From positions 62,001 through 126,000 of the forward strand of contig CAZNHL010000002.1 of the NCBI GenBank assembly GCA_964572965.1: a stretch of 64,000 bases of DNA, given 5' to 3'. The notes beneath the pieces were generated by a model. It made no database searches. It had not been told where the DNA came from and saw only the letters and a program-made list of their open reading frames with translations. Shown piece by piece: positions 8,119 to 17,466 of the stretch. The DNA comes from CAZNHL01 sp964572965. Its GTDB lineage: Bacteria; Bacteroidota; Bacteroidia; Cytophagales; UBA9547. The translations under genes were made by a program, and so were the position numbers. How positions within the stretch are numbered: position 1 is the stretch's first letter; each line of letters starts with the position of its first letter.

Positions 8119-8727
8119 ATGGCATTGAAAGTAGCAGTGAAGGTGAGTAATGTAACAAATTTAAGCGACGCCCGCTACTGTGCAGGTATGGGAGCCGATC
8201 TGATTGGCTTCCCTATTGATGACCCTCTGAATGATGATCTTATTGCTAAATATAAAGCTATTATCGGCTGGTTGTCCGGAGTTGAGATTGTTGGCGAATT
8301 TGCTTCTGCCGATCCTGAATTAATTCAAAAAGCAGACGATCTTCTTAACTTAAACATCATCGAAATTGTAGCTGACGAGCATACACTCCTTCCAAAACTG
8401 ACTAAAACTGTCATGCTGAAACTGTATGCAGATCAACTTAGCGCAGCAGCGATTACTTCAATTATTGAAAAATTTGCTAATGATGTAGACTGGTTTGACA
8501 TTGATGTAAAATCAAACGCCGACATCTCTTCCGATTTCATTACCACACTTCCTCATAAAGACAAAATTTTTATTTCTTTTGGCTTCAACGCTAACAATCT
8601 TGATAACTTTCTGAACAAAACCAATTGCAAAGGTTTGGGTCTGAAAGGAGGCGAAGAAGTGAAAGTCGGATTAAAAGATTTTGAAGAGCTTGCTGATATT
8701 TTAGAAAAATTAGAAATAGAAGATTAA
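8119..8727 (+). CDS. TrpF-like (phosphoribosylanthranilate isomerase-like) TIM-barrel protein
   Basis: 202 residues, close to the length of TrpF. The opening VAVKVSNVTNLSDARYCAGMGADLIGF follows the TrpF opening (VKICGITRLEDA...GADxxGF) position by position, and the end (CKGLGLKGGEEVKVGLKDFEEL) resembles the TrpF phosphate-binding loop. The catalytic Cys of KICG is replaced by Ser (KVSN), and the following Gly by Asn. TrpF uses that Cys as general base, so normal isomerase activity is doubtful. No trp genes are nearby. It may be a diverged barrel with another role. Confidence 0.7.
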   Translation: MALKVAVKVSNVTNLSDARYCAGMGADLIGFPIDDPLNDDLIAKYKAIIGWLSGVEIVGEFASADPELIQKADDLLNLNIIEIVADEHTLLPKLTKTVMLKLYADQLSAAAITSIIEKFANDVDWFDIDVKSNADISSDFITTLPHKDKIFISFGFNANNLDNFLNKTNCKGLGLKGGEEVKVGLKDFEELADILEKLEIED

Positions 8728-8787
8728 GAATCATTTTATGAATCAGCTATTTTGCCGGAAACAATTACTACTTCAACTAAACCTCTA

Positions 8788-10422
8788 ATGAAACAGACAG
8801 CGTTTGCACTATTATTATTGTGCCTCAGCCCTTTATTTGCCTTCTCACAAACAAATATTTCCGTAGGAGCTCCTTACAGAGTTATTGATGCCGCAAGCAA
8901 ATACTATTTCTCTCAGAACGGAGAAATTCTGACAGTCAAAGTTGATGGCGAAAGAATTCTTATACAAAAATTCTCTGCAGACAATCTTTCATTCAAACAA
9001 ATCAAAGAATATGAAGACTTTGGAAATGGCTTTACACTTGAAGATGTAAAAGAATTTGCAGGTAAGCACTACTTATTCTATAGTATATGGGACAAGCCAA
9101 ATAAAACAGAACAGTTGTTTGCCAGAGAAATTGATTTTGCAGCAGGATCATTTAAAGGAGCCGGAGTTAATCTTCTAAAAGTTGAAGGAAAAATTTCCGG
9201 AGATTTTAGTTCAGGATTTACAGGTTGGGGATTCTCATTTGGAGGAGGCTATAATGTTACCGGTAAATTTGCCTTCCATTATTCAGATGACAATTCAAAA
9301 CTGATGGTTCAGTATCGTAGAAAACCTGAGACTAAAAAGGATGAAAACAGCTACGATATCATAGGTTTCAATGTATATGAAAAAGACCTGAAAACCTTTT
9401 GGAAAAAAGAAATCACAATGCCATACACAGAAAAGAAGATGAATAATATCGACTACACTGTGGATTCAGAAGGAAATGCATATACGCTTGCTCAAGTTTA
9501 TAACGATAACACTACCGATACTAAAAAAGGCAAAAAAGCTACAGTAGCCAACTATCATATTGAATTATTAAAATTTGCTTCTAAAAGCGGCCAGTTAACC
9601 AAAACAACAGTTGAAGTTGCTAACAAGTTTATTAATAAGGTCTGGTTATATGAAAGCCCTAACCCTAATGAAATGATATGTGCAGGTTTCTATAATAACG
9701 GAACCGATCCTGATGCCGCAAATGGAGTCATTGTATTTAAAATGGCAAAAGACGGTAAAGTATTAAGCTCTAATACATACGAAATACCTTTGGAAATCCT
9801 TAATCAGAACATCAGTGCCAGAGCAGCCAAAAAGAATACTAAAAAAGACGAGGACGGCAAAGCAGAATTCAGTGAACTTGAATTAAGAAAGCTAATCGTT
9901 GAAGAAGACGGAAGCTTATTACTTATTGGTGAGCAATACTATATTGTACAACATACCAGTACCAGCTCAAACGGCCGTACAACCACTTACTATACATATC
10001 ACTATAATGACATGCTGGTTACGAAAATAGATGCGAATCAAAAGCTGGCATGGATGCGCAAACTTCCTAAAAAACAAACCGGAAGAGCAGGAAGAGGTGG
10101 CATGTCATTCAAATATATAGGAGACGGCACTAACCACTATCTGCTTTTCCTTGACCATGAAAAGAATAAAGATCTTCAGTCTGACCAGGTTCCGACAAAT
10201 CACTCTGACGGCCAAGGTGGGTTCCTCACTGCTTATAAATTAAGTGACTCAAAAGGAACTGTAAGTAAGTTTTCTATTTTCGACACAAGAGATGTCAAAG
10301 GAACTGAAATCTATCAGTTCAACACGGGCAGAATTTTTGCAATAGCTAAGGACCAGTTTGTAGTTGAAGCTTATAAGAAAAAGAAAGAAGATATTCTTAT
10401 TAAAATTTCCTTTGAAAAGTAA
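8788..10422 (+). CDS. Secreted protein of unknown function, 544 residues
   Basis: I start at ATG 8788, which gives a standard signal peptide (MKQTAFALLLLCLSPLFAFSQ). A TTG codon 36 bp upstream would put polar residues ahead of it. The mature part has many short repeats of a beta-strand/turn pattern (for example KLMVQYRRKP, AKDGKVLSSNTYEI, TKIDANQKLAWMRKLP) that would fit a beta-propeller-like periplasmic or outer-membrane-associated protein. I recognise no enzyme motif. It is 60 bp downstream of the TrpF-like gene and begins a run of three secreted proteins on the plus strand. Confidence 0.75.
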   Translation: MKQTAFALLLLCLSPLFAFSQTNISVGAPYRVIDAASKYYFSQNGEILTVKVDGERILIQKFSADNLSFKQIKEYEDFGNGFTLEDVKEFAGKHYLFYSIWDKPNKTEQLFAREIDFAAGSFKGAGVNLLKVEGKISGDFSSGFTGWGFSFGGGYNVTGKFAFHYSDDNSKLMVQYRRKPETKKDENSYDIIGFNVYEKDLKTFWKKEITMPYTEKKMNNIDYTVDSEGNAYTLAQVYNDNTTDTKKGKKATVANYHIELLKFASKSGQLTKTTVEVANKFINKVWLYESPNPNEMICAGFYNNGTDPDAANGVIVFKMAKDGKVLSSNTYEIPLEILNQNISARAAKKNTKKDEDGKAEFSELELRKLIVEEDGSLLLIGEQYYIVQHTSTSSNGRTTTYYTYHYNDMLVTKIDANQKLAWMRKLPKKQTGRAGRGGMSFKYIGDGTNHYLLFLDHEKNKDLQSDQVPTNHSDGQGGFLTAYKLSDSKGTVSKFSIFDTRDVKGTEIYQFNTGRIFAIAKDQFVVEAYKKKKEDILIKISFEK

Positions 10423-10577
10423 AAAACACAATCTCTTAAAGCAAGTGATGTACCAGTGTAGAATATATGTAACCGGGCTTTTTTGAAATTAAATTCCAGA
10501 CCGTTAAATTTCCAAAAAGCCAAGAATTTCCTATGATATTCGAAACTGACCTCTTACTTTAGCAATCCAACTAACCT

Positions 10578-12092
10578 ATGAATATGCCAAATTTGAAGCT
10601 ATTTTTATCATTATCAGCAACTTTCCTTGTCTTATTATATTCAACAGCATCAAGTGCCCCCCGAACCATTAGGGTAAATGGCTGTAATTATCCCATTCTA
10701 GGAATAAGCATCAACCATTCTGCCGACAGAATGGTTATTACTGCACCCCAGGGAAGAGTTTTCTGTTTAACTATAGCCGACTTGAGAAGCCAGCAAGAAG
10801 TTACTCCTATATGGAAAAACTTAAAGTTATCGGGATTTGCATACGGAGGGAAACCGGCATTTAGTAAGGACGACCGCTACATCCTGCTCCAAGAATCATC
10901 GGCATTAAAAACTGCCCCTACTTCTAAAAAGGTCAAGGATATCAAATATGTCATCCTTGACTCCAACGATGGCAGCATTGTTTTCGAAGGAGATGACGTT
11001 AACTCCGTTGAATTTGTCTCAGGGCAAACGCAAATACTTTTATCCTCAGATAAAGGAATTTCCATAAAAGACTTTATTTCCAAACAAACTATCAGAGAGC
11101 TGAGTATAGACAACTGCGAAATAGCAGCAATCAATCATTCGGTTAACAAAATAGCTGTTTCATATGACCCGGAAAAAGCTGATTTTAAAGAGATTGAATC
11201 TATAGGAAACAATAAAAAAGAGTTAAAAAACTCAATGAAGAACAAACGGTTAGTTTCCTTCTATAGCTATCCTGACTTAAAAAAGCTTTATACTTCAAAT
11301 GAAGAACTAGACATTGTTTACACCTTGAAATTCTCACATGACGACAAGCAACTATTCCTGTTTTCCCGTAATGTGAAACCAGAAAGAGTGGGTACCTCAA
11401 GCCTTAACACCCTCACCATCGGAGCTGCAGATAATCGCCGCCAATCAAATATTCAGGTATTAAACAGTCAAAATGGAGACCTGATAGAAAGCATTTATCA
11501 TGCAACCGCCGAAGCAGATGCAGACTTCAAATTAGACCCTGAATCAAAGTTTTTCGGTTACTCTGACAATGACGGCTGGATAGGCTGGAAAAGGAAACTT
11601 GTGATTTTCAATCACAGCGATCACCAACCTAAAATTGCACAATACCGTTTTCAGGGAAAGCGGGAAAGCTCCAATATCTTTCCTATTTACTTTTCTTTCC
11701 TGAAAGGCCAACCGATAGCATTTGTAAGTAATGGGCTCAATATTGTTGAATGGGATTTCCAATCACTCCCGGAATATACTGACTATATCGAAGGGAAAGA
11801 CCAGGACTCGCTACAAATTACAGCCATCCGTCAATTGAATAGAGATTTGGGCAACCCGGAAAGTGTTTTGTGTAAAAATATCACAAAACAAGATATAAAA
11901 GGGCTTTACCTGTTCGACATTACGATTCAGAAAAAAGGTCAGGTAATAACCATTTTCACCCAATCTGATGAAAAAACCAACATTGCCCAGCAAAACATCC
12001 TGAAAGACATTTTAATGAAATATAAATTCGAAAATATAGATGTTTTACCAAACCAACGCTTAAAAATCAAATACACATTTAATATTCAATAA
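10578..12092 (+). CDS. Secreted WD40/beta-propeller-like protein
   Basis: 504 residues with a signal peptide (LKLFLSLSATFLVLLYSTASSA). The mature sequence shows propeller-like blades (SKDDRYILLQESSALK, VSGQTQILLSSDKGI, SHDDKQLFLFSRNV), each with a hydrophobic strand after a short Asp-rich turn, as in WD40-type repeats. There is no catalytic motif. The C-terminal 90 residues (RQLNRDLGNPESVLC to the end) look like a separate small domain. The gene is 155 bp after the preceding one and 16 bp before the PQQ-like gene, so it likely pairs with the latter. Function unknown. Confidence 0.75.
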   Translation: MNMPNLKLFLSLSATFLVLLYSTASSAPRTIRVNGCNYPILGISINHSADRMVITAPQGRVFCLTIADLRSQQEVTPIWKNLKLSGFAYGGKPAFSKDDRYILLQESSALKTAPTSKKVKDIKYVILDSNDGSIVFEGDDVNSVEFVSGQTQILLSSDKGISIKDFISKQTIRELSIDNCEIAAINHSVNKIAVSYDPEKADFKEIESIGNNKKELKNSMKNKRLVSFYSYPDLKKLYTSNEELDIVYTLKFSHDDKQLFLFSRNVKPERVGTSSLNTLTIGAADNRRQSNIQVLNSQNGDLIESIYHATAEADADFKLDPESKFFGYSDNDGWIGWKRKLVIFNHSDHQPKIAQYRFQGKRESSNIFPIYFSFLKGQPIAFVSNGLNIVEWDFQSLPEYTDYIEGKDQDSLQITAIRQLNRDLGNPESVLCKNITKQDIKGLYLFDITIQKKGQVITIFTQSDEKTNIAQQNILKDILMKYKFENIDVLPNQRLKIKYTFNIQ

Positions 12093-12108
12093 CCCTAAAA
12101 TACATTTT

Positions 12109-13803
12109 ATGAAAAAAATCAATTTAGCGGCAATATTATTTATTACGTCGCTAGGATCCAGTTTTGGTCAAAAACCAGAAGAAATGAAAGTAGAGTGGAG
12201 TGCAACTACTACACATACTTATACAGAAACAGGTTTAAGCGAGAAAGAAAAAATTGCCCATGGCAGCAATGAGAAATTTTTTTCTCTGATTTCTACTGAT
12301 GATGGTAAGCTAAAATGGAGCAAAAGCTTTAAAGACATCAGTAATGATATTGGAAAGGTAGAATTACAAATACCAATGTACGAGTCAAATGCAATTTTCT
12401 TATTTGACCGTAAAGCAGGTAAAGACAGAATGGTACTGGTTGATCTTCATAGTGGAGAAAAACTTTGGAGTTCCGACAAATATCAGGGCATTAAAAGCGA
12501 CGATGAGATTATTTACATCAAAGAGATGGATGCCTATGCAATTGTGACAAAAACAAATTTAACAATGGTTAAAGCCCGGACAGGAGAAGAACTTTGGACT
12601 ACGGCCAAATTCAGCACTCCTGTAGGTAAATACTTCTATGATAACAATGAAGGCTCTATCGTTATTATCAGTATGGCAAGAAATGCATGGCAGGCTATCT
12701 TTTCAGGATTTAAAAACCAAATCCTGAAAATTAATGCCAAAAACGGAGACATTCTTTGGGAACAAACCTTTATCGGGTTAGTTGAAAAGAAAATTGTGAC
12801 AAGAGAAGCTACTGCTAAAATTTTCCTAAAGCAGGATAAACTTTTTTTACAATTGAACGGGCTACAAGTATATGACTACAAATCCGGTCAGCCGATTTGG
12901 GCCGCAGCTTACGACGTAACCTTCGCCAGAGAACTTGTCAGACCAAAAGTATATGGAGAAGTTGTCAGATTTGGTGTTTATAATGCAATAGCAGACCCAT
13001 TGTATGACGGAGAATACGTATACATCTTAGATGTTAAAGACAGAAGACACCAATTCATAAAAAAATATGAGATCAATTCTGGTAAACTAGTTTGGACCTC
13101 TCCTGAAATCAAAGATGCCAGGGTAATTCCGGGTTTATATAAAATAGATGACAAAATTATCATCCAAGTTGGCGGAGCTGTTGAACTACAGGCCATTTCA
13201 AAGCAGACTTACGGTAGCGGCTATGTACAATGGACCCAATATTTCAGAACTGTTAAATATCAAAATGTAAAGCCTTACGAAGTTCAGGCATTTAGTACTT
13301 CAGACGGAACAAAAACATGGGATTCTGAACGCTTCAAAAAGGGTATAACAAACATCTTCCCTAATGGGAAAAACATCGTTGTTTGCAGCGGTAAAGCACT
13401 GTACTCACTAGATTATAAAACAGGTCAGGAGCAATATGAAATTCCGTTGGACGGTGATAATATCGGCCTGATTGAAAAAATCATTGACCCGGCTACTTTA
13501 AAAGAGGCTAATTTCAATCAAGACAACGTTATTCTTCTTGGTGAAAAAGGCGTTGCAAGCCACAACTTAAAAACAGGCAGCAAAGTATGGGCAACACCAA
13601 CCAAAAAGGGAGAGTTTTCCGGTATTTTTGGAGAAAAAATATTCTTTGATACTGAAGCCGGTGATTATTTTGCAATTGATGCTGCTTCCGGTCGTCCTAA
13701 ATTTTTTGATGCAAGGAAGAACTCAAAGTCAATTGTTACATTAGATGGGAAAAATATCTTCGTATTTGATGGAAAAAATGTTCTAAAAGTTTCTACAGAA
13801 TAA
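12109..13803 (+). CDS. PQQ-like beta-propeller repeat protein, secreted
   Basis: 564 residues with signal peptide (KKINLAAILFITSLGSSFG). Blade motifs typical of PQQ-binding-like propellers recur: LHSGEKLWSSDKYQG, ARTGEELWTTAKFS, AKNGDILWEQTF, YKSGQPIWAAAYD, INSGKLVWTSPEI, LKTGSKVWATPTK. This is the 'xxGxxxW' pattern in at least seven blades. Such proteins include BamB and many non-enzymatic periplasmic scaffolds. I see nothing that proves PQQ binding. A strong hairpin terminator follows 18 bp after the stop. Confidence 0.88.
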   Translation: MKKINLAAILFITSLGSSFGQKPEEMKVEWSATTTHTYTETGLSEKEKIAHGSNEKFFSLISTDDGKLKWSKSFKDISNDIGKVELQIPMYESNAIFLFDRKAGKDRMVLVDLHSGEKLWSSDKYQGIKSDDEIIYIKEMDAYAIVTKTNLTMVKARTGEELWTTAKFSTPVGKYFYDNNEGSIVIISMARNAWQAIFSGFKNQILKINAKNGDILWEQTFIGLVEKKIVTREATAKIFLKQDKLFLQLNGLQVYDYKSGQPIWAAAYDVTFARELVRPKVYGEVVRFGVYNAIADPLYDGEYVYILDVKDRRHQFIKKYEINSGKLVWTSPEIKDARVIPGLYKIDDKIIIQVGGAVELQAISKQTYGSGYVQWTQYFRTVKYQNVKPYEVQAFSTSDGTKTWDSERFKKGITNIFPNGKNIVVCSGKALYSLDYKTGQEQYEIPLDGDNIGLIEKIIDPATLKEANFNQDNVILLGEKGVASHNLKTGSKVWATPTKKGEFSGIFGEKIFFDTEAGDYFAIDAASGRPKFFDARKNSKSIVTLDGKNIFVFDGKNVLKVSTE

Positions 13804-13820
13804 TTCTCAATTTATTGTAA

Positions 13821-13864
13821 CAGGATAAAATACTACAAAATTGCTTTTGTAGTATTTTATCCTG
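13821..13864. terminator. Bidirectional intrinsic terminator between convergent genes
   Basis: A perfect 20-bp stem (13821-13840 with 13845-13864) encloses loop TTGC. A-rich and T-rich flanks on either side of the core would serve both the PQQ-like gene (plus) and the YdcF-like gene (minus). It overlaps no coding sequence. Confidence 0.9.
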
Positions 13865-13874
13865 ATTATTTCTC

Positions 13875-14555
13875 CTACCGGTTTTGGGCATCATTCTCAT
13901 CTCTTTTCAGATTTTTACCCATTGTACCCCTGAATCGTTTCAGAAACCCCTCCCTTTCTGGCAAAGGAATAAAATTCCCGACTTTTGCCTGCTCTGCATC
14001 AACAGGAAGCCGCTCAACCATATTGAACATTTTTATTGTGTCAAAATTCATCGGCAAATAACAGATTTCCAACTTATTCTTCTTCACAAAATGTTTAACC
14101 ATTGCAGTCTGAAACGGATCTGTAGCTAATGCAACAGATTTAAATCCAAGCCTTTGTGCCATAAAAAAAGAATAGTAAACGTTTTCCGTACTGTGCTCTG
14201 CAGAATACTCTATAAAAATATTCGATTCCGGAATACCAAGCTCTTTTGCATACATAGCCATTATTTTACTTTCAACATACGGAGTATAAACAGCAGCACC
14301 GGAATAAATAATATTTTTGGCAATCCCCTTTTGATATAGAATGTAAGACCAATATACTCTTATCTTCATCAAATCACTCCAATTACCTACCAGAGAGTCA
14401 TAAGGAACACCCGGCACTATAATAGCGTCAAACGGAGCATTTACAATTGCTTTATTATATTGCTTCCTGGCAGAAGACGGTAATGAGAAAACACAGGAAT
14501 ATAAAAAACAAGTGCATAAGCCCAGGAAAATTATCCTACTAAAAATAGCTTTCAT
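13875..14555 (-). CDS. YdcF/ElyC/SanA family (DUF218) lipoprotein
   Basis: 226 residues. The signal ends in a lipobox (CFLYSC, Cys about residue 21). The DUF218 core follows: FDAIIVPGVPYD, then KNIIYSGAAVYTPYVESKIMAMYAKELGIP with an acidic residue in the usual position, IEYSAEHSTENVYYSFFMAQ, and LATDPFQTAMV. Proteins of this family (SanA, ElyC, YdcF) are linked to envelope integrity, with poorly known chemistry. It faces the PQQ-like gene across a shared terminator and is divergent from the next gene. Confidence 0.87.
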   Translation of the reverse strand: MKAIFSRIIFLGLCTCFLYSCVFSLPSSARKQYNKAIVNAPFDAIIVPGVPYDSLVGNWSDLMKIRVYWSYILYQKGIAKNIIYSGAAVYTPYVESKIMAMYAKELGIPESNIFIEYSAEHSTENVYYSFFMAQRLGFKSVALATDPFQTAMVKHFVKKNKLEICYLPMNFDTIKMFNMVERLPVDAEQAKVGNFIPLPEREGFLKRFRGTMGKNLKRDENDAQNR

Positions 14556-14635
14556 AAAACATATCCTCCTTTATCTTAGTTAAACTACTTAAATCACAAA
14601 AAGTTTAGAACATTACTTCCTTTCTAAAGTATTAA

Positions 14636-15688
14636 ATGCTATTACTCAGAACGATACTCTTACTTCTCTTCACACCTATGCTGGCATACTCCAGCCTTTT
14701 CAAAGAAGAGATGGCTTCTTATAATCAAATGTGGAATGACATAAGCCTTGCTACAGAAACTGATTCTTATTTAAGTACAGACACTTCAGTTATCATTTAC
14801 ACTACCAGAAAATTTAAAGCAGGGCAAAGAGAACTATTTGGCAACTTTTTTGACGACTCTTCAAAAATATTTGTGGTCAGGGCAGTACTAAAATCAGGTA
14901 AATGGAAATTATTCATCAAAAAAAGTTTAAGCCATGCCATTGAGCACTCAAACAATAAAGACAACTGGCTCTGCTATGTTGAAGGAATGGGAAAAACATT
15001 CCCCATAGCACTTTCAAGAGCATATAATATGCACAAACAATACAATGTACAGGTAATCATGTTTGACTATCCAAGTATCAACCCCGATTACTCCGCTTTA
15101 AGAAACTTTAACTTTTCTAAAAAAAACGCTACTAAAGCTACTTCCGGGTACATGACATTCCTCTTAGAAATCCAAAAAATAAAAAGAGCGTCTTTAGCAA
15201 ACAAAAATTGGGTATTACTTCATCATAGTATGGGTAATATCATGCTTACGGAAATGTTAAAATCGCAAGTTTCTCTTGATAGCCACTTGTTTAATAACCT
15301 TATTATCAATGTTCCATGTGTAAAACAACGTAAACATGCCACATGGATTGAACGCATATATTTCTGTGATTATATTTATGTCAATTATAACAAGGATGAT
15401 TTTCAGTTATTAAGAGCCTATCTTTTAACACGCCGATATCAGCTTGGTCAAAAAATAAAAAAACCTTATGCTTGCAATGCTCATTATGTTGATTTCAATA
15501 CATTAACAGGAAAAAGGCATAGTAATTTTATCAATATTGACCACCGCCCCCCTATTGCACCTGAGGCGTTTAATTACTACAATACTTTGTTCCACGGAAA
15601 TCAAATAAATTTCAGTAATGCAGCCAATTTCAAAAAATGTATAAATGCACCAGGCTATATCATATTGCCATGGGATAAAGCACAATAA
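14636..15688 (+). CDS. Secreted alpha/beta-hydrolase-like protein
   Basis: 350 residues with a signal peptide (LLLRTILLLLFTPMLAYS). The nucleophile-elbow-like sequence is WVLLHHSMGNIMLTEML: Ser between His and Met, with His in place of the usual Gly (GxSxG read as HxSMG). It is preceded by a strand-turn typical of the fold (VQVIMFDYPSINPDYS). A candidate catalytic His lies near the end (KRHSNFINIDHRPP). The arrangement resembles DUF900-type hydrolases. Substrate unknown. It is divergent from the DUF218 gene and about 200 bp upstream of the pigment cluster. Confidence 0.65.
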   Translation: MLLLRTILLLLFTPMLAYSSLFKEEMASYNQMWNDISLATETDSYLSTDTSVIIYTTRKFKAGQRELFGNFFDDSSKIFVVRAVLKSGKWKLFIKKSLSHAIEHSNNKDNWLCYVEGMGKTFPIALSRAYNMHKQYNVQVIMFDYPSINPDYSALRNFNFSKKNATKATSGYMTFLLEIQKIKRASLANKNWVLLHHSMGNIMLTEMLKSQVSLDSHLFNNLIINVPCVKQRKHATWIERIYFCDYIYVNYNKDDFQLLRAYLLTRRYQLGQKIKKPYACNAHYVDFNTLTGKRHSNFINIDHRPPIAPEAFNYYNTLFHGNQINFSNAANFKKCINAPGYIILPWDKAQ

Positions 15689-15784
15689 CTCCCAAAATTC
15701 TCTTGTTTAATAACAAACCGATCCGTCTTATGTTATGATTATGTTAACAGTCTTCCTTTCTTTTGCCTTTTCGTCGCAAAAACA

Positions 15785-15816
15785 CTTGCTTTAAGGGAGA
15801 AATCTCGATAAATTTG
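15785..15816 (+). promoter_or_regulatory. Promoter of the flexirubin/aryl-polyene operon
   Basis: CTTG at 15785-15788 (TTG of the -33 box) and a full TAAATTTG -7 element at 15809-15816, 20 bp apart, fit the Bacteroidota consensus. The predicted start near 15823 leaves a leader of about 68 nt before the ammonia-lyase ATG. The same -7 octamer recurs before the internal dehydratase gene at 32376. Confidence 0.6.
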
Positions 15817-15890
15817 TTGGCTTTTCTTTTAATTGAAAGAGAGTTACCTGATTAGGCTTATCGATTTAAGCCCAAATGCTTATTTAGTTT

Positions 15891-17453
15891 ATGATTTCAA
15901 TAGGGAATAAAGACCTGACACTCAGCCAATGTTACGATATCCTTTTCAAGGGAGGTAAAATTGATATTAGTCAGGACTGTTTGGAAAACGTATTTACCAA
16001 CTTCAACTTTCTAAAAGACTTTTCTTCGAATAAACTCATTTACGGTATCAATACCGGTTTTGGGCCTATGGCTCAATACAAGATTGAGGATAGTGCATTA
16101 AATGAATTACAATACAATCTGATCAGGAGTCACTGTTCCGGAGTAGGCAAACTACTTACCCCAACAATGGCTAAAGCATTAATGCTTGCCCGCCTTAGCA
16201 GCTTTTCTAAAGGTTATTCAGGTATACATACAGATTTACTGGTAATACTTACAGAATTAATCAATAAAGATGTAACACCTTGCATATTTGAACATGGTGG
16301 TGTTGGCGCTAGTGGCGACTTAGTACAGCTAGCACATTTGGCCTACGTATTAATCGGTGAAGGCGAAGTGATCTATAATGGAGAAAGAAGACCGGCAAAG
16401 GACGTTTTTGCTCAATTGAACATAAAACCATTAGCAGTACATTTAAGAGAAGGCCTTGCTTTGATGAACGGTACTTCAGCAATGACTGGTATCGGTATCA
16501 TCAACGTATTGCAGGCTCAAAACCTTTTAGGCTGGTCTGTAGCGTTTTCGTCTGTTATTAACGAGCTGGTTGAAGCTTATGATGATCATTTCTCTCACGA
16601 ACTGAATCATGTAAAAAAGCATGCAGGTCAGAATAAAATAGCGCAGGTAATGCGTAATTTCCTTCATGACAGCAAGAGAACAAGAAAGCGCGAGGAACAT
16701 CTCTATAAGGAAACTACAGAGAATGTTTTCAAAGATAAAGTTCAGGAGTACTACTCTATCAGATGTGTTCCTCAGATCCTCGGGCCAATCTATGATACAA
16801 TTCTCGCTGCCGAGTCAGTAGTAGCAGGAGAATTGAATTCTGTAAATGACAATCCGGTAATCGATCATAAAATTGAACATGTATACCATGGAGGTAACTT
16901 CCATGGCGATTATATTTCAATGGAAATGGATAAACTGAAAATGGCAGTTACCAAGCTTGCCATGCTTTCTGAGCGTCAGTTAAACTACATGGTAAATGAT
17001 AAATTGAACCAAAAATTCCCTCCTTTTGTCAACTTGGGAACTTTAGGGCTTAATTTTGGGGTTCAGGGTATGCAATTCACAGCAACTTCAACCGTAGCTG
17101 AATGTCAGACCTTGTCATACCCGATGTATCTTCATAGTATTCCTAACAACAACGATAATCAGGATATCGTGAGTATGGGCTGTAACTCGGCTTTACTGAC
17201 TAACCGTGTTATTGAAAATGCATTTGAAGTACTTTCTATTCAGTTTATTACAATTTTACAAACTGTAGATTACCTGCAATGCCAGGATACACTTTCTTCT
17301 TTTGGTAAAGAAGTGTATGAGGCCGGCAGAAAAGTAACAACTGCTTTTGTGGCTGACAAACCTCATTATCAAGAGATTCAGGCTGTAAAAGATTTATTAA
17401 TGACACAATCAGTAGAAAAATTTGCTACTGCAAACAACACTATTTTTCAATAG
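15891..17453 (+). CDS. tal: Aromatic amino acid (tyrosine) ammonia-lyase
   Basis: This 520-residue protein belongs to the HAL/PAL/TAL family. The MIO cofactor-forming triad Ala140-Ser141-Gly142 lies in HGGVGASGDLVQL. The selectivity loop reads LIRSHCSGVGK, very close to the characterised Flavobacterium johnsoniae tyrosine ammonia-lyase as I remember it (LIRSHSSGTGK). Many other blocks also match that enzyme (INTGFGPMAQY, HVYHGGNFHGDYIS, HSIPNNNDNQDIVSMG). The predicted reaction is L-tyrosine to 4-coumarate plus ammonia, providing the aryl starter of flexirubin-type polyenes. No hut genes are nearby, which argues against histidine catabolism. It is the first gene of the operon. Confidence 0.93.
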   Translation: MISIGNKDLTLSQCYDILFKGGKIDISQDCLENVFTNFNFLKDFSSNKLIYGINTGFGPMAQYKIEDSALNELQYNLIRSHCSGVGKLLTPTMAKALMLARLSSFSKGYSGIHTDLLVILTELINKDVTPCIFEHGGVGASGDLVQLAHLAYVLIGEGEVIYNGERRPAKDVFAQLNIKPLAVHLREGLALMNGTSAMTGIGIINVLQAQNLLGWSVAFSSVINELVEAYDDHFSHELNHVKKHAGQNKIAQVMRNFLHDSKRTRKREEHLYKETTENVFKDKVQEYYSIRCVPQILGPIYDTILAAESVVAGELNSVNDNPVIDHKIEHVYHGGNFHGDYISMEMDKLKMAVTKLAMLSERQLNYMVNDKLNQKFPPFVNLGTLGLNFGVQGMQFTATSTVAECQTLSYPMYLHSIPNNNDNQDIVSMGCNSALLTNRVIENAFEVLSIQFITILQTVDYLQCQDTLSSFGKEVYEAGRKVTTAFVADKPHYQEIQAVKDLLMTQSVEKFATANNTIFQ

Positions 17454-17466
17454 AAATTAACCTGTA

